The notes under the pieces are model-generated. The model saw only the letters and a list, made by a program, of their open reading frames with translations, was not told where the DNA came from and ran no database searches. Of a stretch of 64,000 nucleotides of DNA, positions 47,568 to 57,115 are shown piece by piece. The first letter of the stretch is position 1. Every line of letters begins with the position of its first letter. Location of the stretch: positions 1,116,001 through 1,180,000 of the forward strand of contig CADCSX010000001.1 of assembly GCA_902805475.1 (NCBI GenBank). The letters run 5' to 3'. The stretch is from Entonaema liquescens (lineage: Eukaryota; Ascomycota; Sordariomycetes; Xylariales; Xylariaceae). A program made the translations under genes and the position numbers.

Positions 47568-48813
47568 CTACCAATCCGCCAGCAGAGCATTCTTCTCGCT
47601 CCCCCACGTGCTGTGCGTAGGCACTCTACTCGTGCTACCCGAGTCATCTTCCTCAAGTATTGTCCGCTCCCCGTCTCCAAATAGAGGCTTGAATACAATA
47701 TCGTACACTTTCCACATAAAATGCTCATGGATAACTGTTGCCGCCGACAACCACCTCGGTATCTTACCATCCTTAGCAGTTAGTAGGTAACTGAGTAGCG
47801 CTAGCAACGCAAACAATGGCACTACGGTGAAGAAGAATAACCACCGCCCTATATCCTGTCGCCACGTCGTGATAGTATACGCCTCCAGACGTGCTAGATA
47901 CGCCTGGTAGTCCTCGGGGAGATAATGCTCGCGCGCGCCGTCGCGGATAAGACGCAGGTACCGCGAACTGGGCTGTGCGTAGCCCGGGGTCCGGCTCACG
48001 GGCAATAGCAGCTTCTTCCACCAGCGTTTCTTCTTCTTATCATCGTCGTCTTCATCGTCGGGTGGATCGAAAGACGGGAGCTGGGGCGCGTATAGCGTGC
48101 GCGCGATAAACGGCCTCGGCAGCTCGGGGATGGGCGGCTTCTCGGGGACGTGGAAGGGCGGGGAGCGCGAGACAGGGCGTCAGGATCTCCTGGTAGGCGG
48201 TGCCCTCGGTGCGCACGACGCGCGCGTAGTCCTCGCGCGTGACCTCGTAGACCACGCCGTAGAGGCCCTTGGACCAGGACGGGGAGTTATCGGGGGGTAG
48301 CGAGGGGAAGAAGGGTAGTGTTGCTGCTGTTGCTGTTGTTCCCGGAAGCTTGAACGGGGGAGGAGGGAAGGGAGGTTTCGGCGGATCGCCCGGGATAGGT
48401 AGGGGCGGCTTGGGAAGCTTGCGCGGCGACACGTTGGAGAAGCATGGTTCCCAGTAGGCTAGGGCGGGCAGGTCGAAGGCTAGGTCGAGAGTCGGTACGG
48501 ATACGTTGATCTTGCTTAGGGGCCTCACGCGGCGCATGCCGAGGAAGGTCTCGGAGGAGAGGTTGGAGCCATAGGCGAGGTATAAGACTGTTGTTGGGGT
48601 GGATGAGGGATCATCAGGGGAGGCGAGAGCGAGACGCTCGGGGGATGTTTGTGGGATAGTTGAGAGAGGGGGGTAGGACCCGGGACGAGGGGCACGATGA
48701 GGTGTGATAGAGTTGGCGATACGGTGGATTAGAGCGTGCGCTTGTTGCGACGGATCGAGTCGGTCGCTAGAGCCTAACAGGCCGTCTTCGATAGTATCCA
48801 AGCGTACATTCAT
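47568..48813 (-). CDS. Gamma-glutamylcyclotransferase-like protein with C-terminal membrane segment, apparent frameshift
   Basis: About 414 aa. The start is the MNVRLDTIEDG methionine (48813); the longer frame has no upstream ATG. The GGCT-like fold begins YLAYGSNLSSETFLG, with the substrate-binding YGSN motif, and continues through a Pro-rich insert (residues about 150-190) to GLYGVVYEVTREDYARVV. The frame shifts by one at a GGGG run on the plus strand (48160-48163): one base fewer gives ALPPFHVPEKPPIPELPRP. An acidic/Lys-rich linker then leads to PVSRTPGYAQPSSRYLRLI, EHYLPEDYQAYL and a transmembrane helix (about 20 residues, LFFFTVVPLFALLALLSYLL). This layout is seen in GliK-like fungal proteins; GliK acts in epidithiodiketopiperazine metabolism, but no such cluster is here, so a general glutathione-related role is more likely. 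Confidence 0.78.
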
Positions 48814-48992
48814 GGTTTGATGTACGGAAGCGAAATACGCAGATAAATCCAATCTATTGAAAGCTTAGAGCCTAACCTTCTAGCATGAAGATAGGTGTGT
48901 AAATGAGTTGGAGAAGAAAGGCGATATGAGGCGTACCCAATATTGGGTAATCGTTGGAGAAGATAACCAGGATCATGACGATTGGGACGACA

Positions 48993-49414
48993 TAGTGATG
49001 TTAATTATGCGCATAATAGATCTATTATGCGCTATTATACGTATAATAGCTATTATGCATATAATATGTATAATAAGCTGCTATTATTAGCAACATTTTT
49101 CTAACGTTTCCTTCGTAACAAAACTTATTTAAAAATTACATTTTAGGCTTAATATAAGCTTTCAATTAGAGTATTAAAATATCTTGCTATATAAGAATTT
49201 ATATTCAGTTGAATTTGGCTTGTTTTCAAGTCAATTGTAGAAAGCCTTCATTGACGATGCTTCGTTACTTATTAGCGCTATATCCCCCCTTAATACTAGC
49301 GCGTCGGATAAACGGGGTAACAGATCCGTCATGCGCATAATAGTTCTATTATGCGTTATTATATCTCATTATACGGTATTATACGCTAGTCGTATAATGA
49401 AATTCGCATCACTA
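48993..49414. mobile_element. hAT-type MITE, 422 bp, with palindromic subterminal clusters
   Basis: Ends TAGTGATG...CATCACTA; the 8-bp termini are inverted and extend weakly (AATT). An exact 8-bp direct repeat GGACGACA flanks it at 48985-48992 and 49415-49422, the target duplication size of hAT elements. Near both ends lie clusters of short palindromes (ATTATGCGCATAAT, ATTATACGTATAAT, ATTATGCATATAAT), which can fold into nested hairpins. It has no coding capacity. Confidence 0.85.
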
Positions 49415-49422
49415 GGACGACA

Positions 49423-51060
49423 GGGGTTAAGATACCTTGTACACCTATTGGACTGACTTATGTCGGCCTGTAAGCTCCACGAATCCCGATGAATGATTAC
49501 CCTATTCGGCAGTCAAAATGTACCTGGGTACTGAGCCATAATTCTTTCCTTCATCACTTCGATGTTTGTTACATCTCACAATGGTTACAAATAGAATGTT
49601 ACTATTATCCTAATGCTAGGTACATCCTCATATATCACAATAGCACAATATATCCGTCACTCAAAAGATTTTCGGCTGGCGGCATAACAGATACCCAGAC
49701 ACTCGTTTGATATACCCTTTTATTCAACATCTCCGCCTATGGACTCCCCATAAATGATAAGTCGAAAGTAAGGGTCATATAATACCTTACTTTGGGGGAT
49801 AACTTAGTACGAGACAAAAACACACCAAGATTAGCTTCATGCTAATATCTCCATGAATAGGAAGAACTTGAGTGCTTAGAACCTCTAATAACGTGTTTAC
49901 ATGTAGGTACACTAACGCGTTAAAAGTCTGGTGGGTAAATGTGATCTATCAAAGCAACAATATCATGATATCAGAGTTGGTAAAGCCTGCAGATATATAT
50001 TGCTTATAAACACGAGCTAGTACGGGTTAATCTCCTACCATGCAAGATCGATTCGCCCCGAAGCTTAACCCAACCTGTCGGTTCATCGTTGATCACCATT
50101 GACGGCGGTATTCCAAGAATGGAATGTGGATCTACCATTCTATGCTTATGATTGGCTCTACATGGGCAAGATACAGAGCCTAGCCGTAAGGCCGCAAGAT
50201 ACGAGCTGAACTGCTTACAGAGTTAAGCTTACCTGGAGTTTAAGTTATTTCTCGGCTTTCGAATTAAAGAAAATTATATATGCGGCTGAGTTCGCCATGC
50301 TATAATTGCGATTCGTTATACCTTTATACACTTAACATAGCCTCGGCTGTCTCGGACCCCACGTAGGAGCCGTGACAACATTAGGAATTATAATTTCAAT
50401 GGCGTTATGTAGGTCTCAGGGATGATTTCGATAGCTTAATGGGCTGACGCAACTCCAAATATCATTCCTTTTCTTTTTTCTTAACCCTTGAACTCTATCT
50501 TACTTCTCTTTCCTCAGAGATGCTACCGAGCCCGCCGAAGGAAATTACATTACCAGGATCAGTCACTTCAGCTCGGCGACTCCCATCATACTTTGCTACG
50601 TTCATGATTCCCGACCACGACCCGATCGACGAGGCATCAAATCAATGCATCACGATCATATAAGTGGTCAGCGATGGAGGGTCGTCCCCTCCAACAGCAT
50701 TCGCTCGCCTACAAACCCTCGTTACTTGGCACGTAACGGCGCGGTGGCCCGTTTAAGTCTCCGCCAGAACAATGATTGGACAACTCCGCAATGTTTGGCC
50801 ACAGTACAGTGTAGATCGATGCTATTTTAGGTCATTTTATACGTTTTTGGGCACTCATGCTTTCGGAGACGAGCTGAATGAGCCGCATCTTTTATAAAAT
50901 ATAGAAGGTGATTCAGTATTGTGGCTTAAAGAAGTCTCGTGGGTTAGCGGTTTTCGATTTTGTTTACTTGGTGATTTGTTTTTGGAGTTTTTGTTTTATG
51001 TCTTGATATCGTACGATCATCTGTGCTTAGTTCAGCCGGAAAGACGGAGCAACCAACAAT
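49423..51060. other. Intergenic region and promoter of the SLATT gene
   Basis: No gene in 49423-50880. A TATA-like TTTATAAAAT at 50891-50900 lies about 165 bp ahead of the SLATT start. Open frames at 49489-49710 and 50645-50830 (+) have no recognisable content. Confidence 0.45.
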
Positions 51061-52188
51061 ATGGCATCGTTCATGGGCGCACTGCTACGGCTACTCTTCA
51101 AGAGGAAGCCGCAAGAAGGCCATATAGACGAGGAGCAGGGAACACAAAATGCCGCCTCCGTAGCAGGCATCGGCTCAACCACTGCAACCCCGACGTTGGC
51201 GACTAGCTCGAATATTCTTCCACATGGCCACCACAGCTATCTTGTACCCGAGGACAACCGTCTTACTCTCTTCCGCCTCATGGTAGGCATTAGCACATCG
51301 CCGTATCTTGGTTACAGCGAGTCAAGCCCCGTGGGAACCCGCCCGGCCGCCAACATTGGCATCTATGCTCGCGTCGTGCACTCGGAGCAAAAGTCTAAAG
51401 ATCGCTACAAGGTGTTCTCGATACTTATCAACGCCTGCTATTTCTTGCAAATTGTGGTAGCTGCGTCGCTTACGGCCATGGGCGCAGCAGGAGTTAGCCA
51501 CGGTGCGGTTACAGCCTTCGGTGCCATTAACACCATAATCGCTGGACTCTTGACCTTTCTCAAAGGAAGCGGGTTACCGGCACGTCTTAAATACTATGGG
51601 AACGAGTGGAAGAAGATACGCGAATTTATCGAGCAGCGTGAGCGTGACTTCTCTCGCACGGGCTGTACGCTCGACGTTTACGAGGTGGTCGCAACCATAG
51701 ACCGAATGTATAACAACACCAAGCAAGAAATCGAAATGAATACACCTGATGGTTACACATCGGTGACACGAAACATACGGGGATTTGGGGGTAGCAGCGA
51801 GAAGGTCGGTGGTCTGGACGTCTCGAAGATGGAGGACATGACCTATCGCTTTAATAAAGGCATCAACGGAGCTGTGAATCACGTTCATGAGCAGGGCAGG
51901 CAGATGCAAGAAGCTGCCACCAGGGAAGTCCAGGGCCATGCGGCGTACCTTGAGCGCGAGATTGAGGAACGGCGCGCGCAGGCTATTCGAGCAGTCGACG
52001 CGAGCCAACGAGATGTGCAAAACCAGGCAGACCGTATAGAGCAGGTTGGAACGCAGGCCGCAAGGGAAATAGACGAGACACAGAGGACGGCAGTAGGAGA
52101 CATACGAGCAGCAGCGTCTGCGCACATGCGGAGAGTCGCCGATAGAATAGGTCCCCATCATGATTCGAGGCACGAAGAGGAAAAGTAA
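51061..52188 (+). CDS. Fungal SLATT-domain two-TM protein
   Basis: Intronless, 375 aa. The N-terminal about 115 residues are soluble (RKPQEGHIDEEQGTQ; LTLFRLMVGISTSPYLGYSE). Two adjacent helices follow: FSILINACYFLQIVVAASLT (about 120-146) and AVTAFGAINTIIAGLLTFLK (about 149-170). The conserved post-TM helix is LPARLKYYGNEWKKIREFIE. This is the fungal SLATT arrangement (SMODS and SLOG-associating 2TM effector). A long Arg/Glu/Gln-rich C-terminal segment (about 270-365) is a probable coiled coil. In bacteria SLATT proteins are predicted membrane effectors of nucleotide-signal defence systems; fungal members are widespread and largely uncharacterised. No sensor or nucleotidyltransferase gene lies next to it here. 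Fold assignment is good; function is inference. Confidence 0.8.
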   Translation: MASFMGALLRLLFKRKPQEGHIDEEQGTQNAASVAGIGSTTATPTLATSSNILPHGHHSYLVPEDNRLTLFRLMVGISTSPYLGYSESSPVGTRPAANIGIYARVVHSEQKSKDRYKVFSILINACYFLQIVVAASLTAMGAAGVSHGAVTAFGAINTIIAGLLTFLKGSGLPARLKYYGNEWKKIREFIEQRERDFSRTGCTLDVYEVVATIDRMYNNTKQEIEMNTPDGYTSVTRNIRGFGGSSEKVGGLDVSKMEDMTYRFNKGINGAVNHVHEQGRQMQEAATREVQGHAAYLEREIEERRAQAIRAVDASQRDVQNQADRIEQVGTQAAREIDETQRTAVGDIRAAASAHMRRVADRIGPHHDSRHEEEK

Positions 52189-53227
52189 TAGGGGTCAAGG
52201 CAAACTGATAGCTAAACATTTTAATGCTCTGAGATATCCCATCATTTAGATTGTACATAGTGTATTGTAGAAATAAACTTGCATAATATTATCACGCAAT
52301 GCAAGTCTGATGGAAGATAATTACTAAGTGATGCCCTCCACATCCCCATATATCGACCCGCACATACCTCAACTGCACCTAGAAATAACCTTGTCTTGTC
52401 AAAAGCAAAGGCCATAATCCCCGCCGCCAACCGCACAGATACTATTATGGTGATACAACAACATACTTTCAAGAGCTTTGCCTTTGAGGCCCCTGCAGAA
52501 GACATCTAAAGAGGCGAAGAGAACTGCCAAATTAATAGGTGACTATGGACCATGTCCCAATTATATATACACCCGTATCCCTCTATAGCGAGTTTCTTAT
52601 TCTGTATTAGCCTTTTCATATTCATATCAAAGACTTCTCGCTAAGTAGGTAACTAAATAAGCAACCGTCTAACATGGCGTAGAAAAAGCTAAGGCGCTAA
52701 AGCTAGGATTAAAAGTATACCCTAGTGTACTTCGATGTGCATTGTAAGAAGCGTCCGAGATGTCTTATATGCTTAGTAAAAAACCATAGACACAAGGTTG
52801 AGGTTAGGGGTATGGATCATCTTAAAGTATTTAGGTTGAACATTAGATTATATTAGACGAATATAGTCCTTAAGCAAATCATAATCCTGTATTAATGATA
52901 GGATAGCCATTTGTAGCTCTGTCAGCTAAAAACACCATAGCTTATGTTAACTTCCATGGTCTCGAATCTTGCCATTGTTAGGTTGAGGTATATCCTCTAC
53001 ACGGGAAGTCGACGAAGTATGCACGACCATGAAAAAAACTAACAGGAGAAGGAGGTCTAAGCTACAAAGATGCCTATAAGGTTTCTAAAAGGTTATCAAC
53101 AAACAGCATATAGTGCGCGTGGGTTAATTCATCAAATATATAAAAGGGCGTGCCACTTACCATCTTCCCCGAACTCCTATTTTCCAGAACTGGCCACATT
53201 CTCATACCTACCTACCTACTGAAAGAC
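52189..53227. other. Intergenic with TATA box for the next gene
   Basis: No gene seen in this A/T-leaning stretch. TATATAAAAG at 53137-53146 lies about 85 bp ahead of the next start. Confidence 0.45.
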
Positions 53228-53713
53228 ATGTTCTACTTTGCTCCATCACGATATCCACACATCATCATGGACAAACCCCGAATTATTCCACAGGAGTCTA
53301 TGGGTTCCATAAGCCCCCTAACCCTCGGAGAACCATTAGACGGCGCCGTACACAGAGTATCCCGTCAATGTATGGTGCCGATGATCGACTCCCTCGAGCT
53401 TTTCGACTTCGAAACGTTTGGCTACGATGACCCGTCCACGCCTCCCAGCCGGGCTAGCAACCCATTCCCGTACTGGAGAAACGACAAGCACTGCGACGAA
53501 TGGCAGGAGACGCTCATCAAGAGGCTCGTGCGAGCCAAGTACAGCCGCCTCAATCAGACACAACACCCAATGCTACGCTACGCCCGCAACCTCGTCAAGG
53601 CCGAGCGGGTGGAGATCTGGTTAAGGATAAAGGAGCTCCATCTGGCGCAGAAGGTTCAGAGGCACCGCGAGAAGAAGGCCGCGAGGGAGGAGGAAAGTTC
53701 CCTAATTTTCTAA
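53228..53713 (+). CDS. Small hypothetical protein, 161 aa
   Basis: Single frame starting MFYFAPSRYPHIIMDKPR; the inner ATG at MDKPRIIPQ (53267) is an alternative start. The frame continues upstream without an ATG. The middle (SLELFDFETFGYDDPSTPPS) is acidic. The C-terminal half is basic and helical (WQETLIKRLVRAKYSRL, RVEIWLRIKELHLAQKV), ending in a Lys/Arg/Glu-rich tail. There is no signal peptide and no TM. A well-placed TATA box and coding-like third positions support a real gene. I do not recognise the family. Confidence 0.6.
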   Translation: MFYFAPSRYPHIIMDKPRIIPQESMGSISPLTLGEPLDGAVHRVSRQCMVPMIDSLELFDFETFGYDDPSTPPSRASNPFPYWRNDKHCDEWQETLIKRLVRAKYSRLNQTQHPMLRYARNLVKAERVEIWLRIKELHLAQKVQRHREKKAAREEESSLIF

Positions 53714-54855
53714 GGGAGATTTGGACCGACCAAGGTCGCCCTTGCAGAAGGATCAGGGTAGAGTGGTGGATATATCACCGCTCAGTTGAAAGGATGATGA
53801 TGATGATGATGAGAACATTTACGTCTATTGGGCATGTGGTACTATCTAGGATACTGGAACTATCTTAGTTGGCACCACAACGTGGCTCCCGAAGCGCTCT
53901 GTGGCGCGAAAGACGACTGGAGTGCCGTGGCAGAGCCAGTGTGTCGCTTGACAAATGAAAAAGGAAGAGGAAAAGTATCTGCGCTGTCTATCTATCTCAG
54001 TTGAAAGGATAAAAGTGTTTATAGACTTGGAAAGGAACTCGCATCATTTCTGTTATAGGTTGTCCACGGAACTTCTCGATAATTGATATCGACTCATACC
54101 CCAGCGCGCTCTTAATTATTTTTAATTAATTTATATTTATTAACTTTAATCAAGAAACTTTCCAACTATCGTAGTATTGCGAAAACAAGCGACTGCCTAT
54201 GATTTATGCAAGTGCCATTTTCTGTGCTCAGACGTATGCAACAGTTAAACCCCTTAACAATATTGCAACCAACTAACCTAGTCCCATTTTGCCTTCCAAT
54301 ATAGCACTTAACCAACACCAGTCCGTGTTACCTCCTTGAGCACGAGTGAGTATTATAGTTCCGCCATAAGCGGCAAAGTCTTGTTGTATTTGTTGTTACA
54401 CGAGCTGTCCCTATAGAGAAATGCGTAGGAGTTCCAACGTGCCATCGCGGGCTGTTAGGAGGAAGTCATCTGCGGTCAGCATCAGAATGTTCATTCAACT
54501 AGTCGACATATAAGCCCTAACTTAGAACAAGGTCAAATATCATCCAATAAGAGCAAACTACTGGCAATAAAATGCGAATCCTTCGTTACACAAACCCTCT
54601 TATACTATACTAGCATTAGGCCACGGATGCGTGATATAGGTATCCACTGGCTATCGCATACTCTCCTGATGCTACTATAGTATAGGGGCGCCATGGAACA
54701 AACCCAACGGTCGACTCGCATTGTATTGCCGGGAATTTGTGTGTTGGATGAAGCTTATAAAATGCAGGAGATGCGCAACTTTTCCATTGCCTGCACAACT
54801 CCTAACTCCCATTACGGTTTATTCCGCAGAATTCATTGACCCCTGAGGTGCAGTC
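53714..54855. other. Intergenic and promoter of the GMC oxidoreductase gene
   Basis: An ATG microsatellite (GATGATGATGATGATGATG) lies at about 53793-53811, just after the small gene. TATAAAA at 54756-54762 lies about 95 bp ahead of the GMC start. No other gene seen. Confidence 0.5.
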
Positions 54856-56643
54856 ATGGATATATCAGAAATCAAAGAAACAACATGGGACTACGTCGTG
54901 GTTGGCGGAGGATTAGCGGCTTCGGTCGTGTCCCATCGACTTCTCGGGCTCGATCAGAAGCTCAATATCCTCGTCGTAGAGGCTGGTCCTAATGCCAACG
55001 ACCGCCCGGATATCGTCTGGCCGAGCTCGACCAATTTGATTGGAGGGGACTTCGACTGGAAGTACAAGACCGTCCAGCAATCACACCTCGATGGACGGCA
55101 GATCGACTGGCCGTCCGGAAAGGCTCTTGGAGGCGGAACGGCGATTAACGCTAGTGAGTTGCTGGACCCCTGAACTTCTTAATGAACCCGGGCTAAAAGG
55201 GATCGCTCCTATTAGATGGTTGGATTAGAGGTGATAAATTTGACTTTGACCGATGGGGCGAGAAAGTGAACGACTCACGATGGAGTTATGAGGGTCTACT
55301 GCCGTATATGAAGAAGTCGGAGAACTACCAGGGTGAAATTGTCAACAGAGAACACCGGGGAGTTGATGGGCCATGCTTTATCCAGACCGTCACTTCTACG
55401 AACCGCCACTTTCCGCTTCGCAATCACGCCTTGCAGTCGTGGGCTGAGCTGGGAATCGAGGCTCTACCAGGGCTAGACGCCAATGCGGGTAACCCGCTGG
55501 GCGTGGCTGAGTTGCAAGAGAACAAAGTAAATGGCCGGCGTGAAATAGCTTCGGTCCTATATCCACTAGACGGAATCACTGTCTTAACCGAGACCTTGGT
55601 ACAGAAAATCCTAACCGAAAAGACGGCTGAAGGTGTACCCTCAGCCGTTGGCATCGAACTAGCTGACGGCACGCAAATACGCGGCCATGAGATCATCGTA
55701 TCTGCTGGCGCTGTCCGCACTGCTCAAGTCCTGAAGCTATCCGGCATCGGGCCTGCCGAAGAGTTAAACAAGTTTAACATACCCGTAGTGTTGGACCAGC
55801 GGGAAGTCGGCGAAGGTCTAGCAGACCACACCATGATCCATCACGCGTGGAAGCTGAAGAATCCCGCCGAAGGGTGGGCAATCGGCTCGGACAACCCCCT
55901 ATTTTCGAAACCCCAATACGGCTGGGGAACTCCTACGGACTTCCTCGTCACGACTGACGTGCCTAAGGAAGGCCTCATAGCGGCGATTGCGGAAGACGAA
56001 GGGAAGACTCCCGATCCGTTAACACACCCGCTACTCAACAGAAAGCGCGCATTTGCCGAGCACGTATTCGGGTCCGTGGGTGCTCCGGACGGGTCGCTGG
56101 TCTTCCTCGCGCTTGTTATGGTACTGACTACGTCGCGCGGCTCCGTCAAACTAGCTTCTGGTAGTATCAAAGACCACCCTCTCATTGATCCTAAGTATCT
56201 GAGCACAGCAGTCGACCGGTACGCGATACGCGAAGGTGTGAAGACGCAAATCAAGTTTGCGGGGAGTGACGCTACGATCATAGGCCGAGAGATATTGGAC
56301 GGAGAGACGAGTGCGCCTGGTTTTGACCAAGCGCTATCAATGGATTCAACGGACGAATATATCGATGCACGAATACGCGCCAGAGTAGGGTAAGGAGATG
56401 CAGATTTAGTTTAATATCTATTGCTGACCTCTCTTATCTAGCACATGCTTCCACCCAATGGGAACGGCTGCGATGGGCAGTGTGGTTGATACAAGTTTAA
56501 GGGTCAAGGGTGTCAACAACTTACGTATCGTCGACACTTCCGTGTTCCCCGTTGTCCTTACCGGACACCCTCAAGTCACATTATTCGCTTTGGCAGATCA
56601 GGCTGCGGAAATTATCTATGCTGATCGGGGAGAGCTAAGATAA
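54856..56643 (+). CDS. GMC-family FAD-dependent oxidoreductase
   Basis: Exons 54856-55153, 55216-56389, 56442-56643; 557 aa, usual length. Introns are 62 nt (GTGAGT...TTAG) and 52 nt (GTAAGG...CTAG); the joins restore GTAINAN-GWIRGDKFDFDRW and IRARVG-TCFHPMGTAAMG. The N-terminal FAD-binding motif is WDYVVVGGGLAASVVSHRL with LVVEAG. The first GMC signature follows at WPSGKALGGGTAINA, and the second at SAGAVRTAQVLKLSGIGPAE. The catalytic His is in CFHPMGTAAM, with a second His in VLTGHPQVTLFALAD. There is no signal peptide, so it is probably intracellular, unlike secreted glucose or aryl-alcohol oxidases. The substrate alcohol cannot be told. GGGLAA is a slightly unusual version of the GGGTAG loop. 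Confidence 0.92.
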
Positions 56644-57115
56644 ATTGTAGTAAATTGCCTCAAGTGAGCGATCAGGCAACTGCTCATGACGCAGGACATT
56701 AAGGGCCTAAGGCTCATGCGGCCTTATAGTGAAATAAAAGTTTAAGTGTCGGTTTCAATACGAAACTTAGTTATCTTCAGGACTTCATTCCATTTGGGTG
56801 TATAAGCTATCCGTGATTGGGAACATGATAAACTCCTGGCAATGTAAATATGCTAATACTATTTGCTGACCATGATAATGCGTATGTTACGATGCATTCA
56901 AATCATGCGACATCATGTCCTTTCCACCCCTTGCGCATGGCCCATAATGTTTGCCCGTACTCTCGGACACCTATGGCCATTAGTTAATACCTCGTAGCAC
57001 GTATTCGGCATTATAGTACCGGATTTTGAAAGCGCTCTGCTTCGTTGACGGCACTTTGTGAATATAAAACATGTATGCAGGTACTCAGGTAGGTAAGTAG
57101 ATATTTGTCTCGTAA
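56644..57115. other. Short convergent intergenic region
   Basis: Holds the 3' UTRs of the GMC gene and the next, minus-strand gene. No repeat or RNA seen. Confidence 0.5.
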
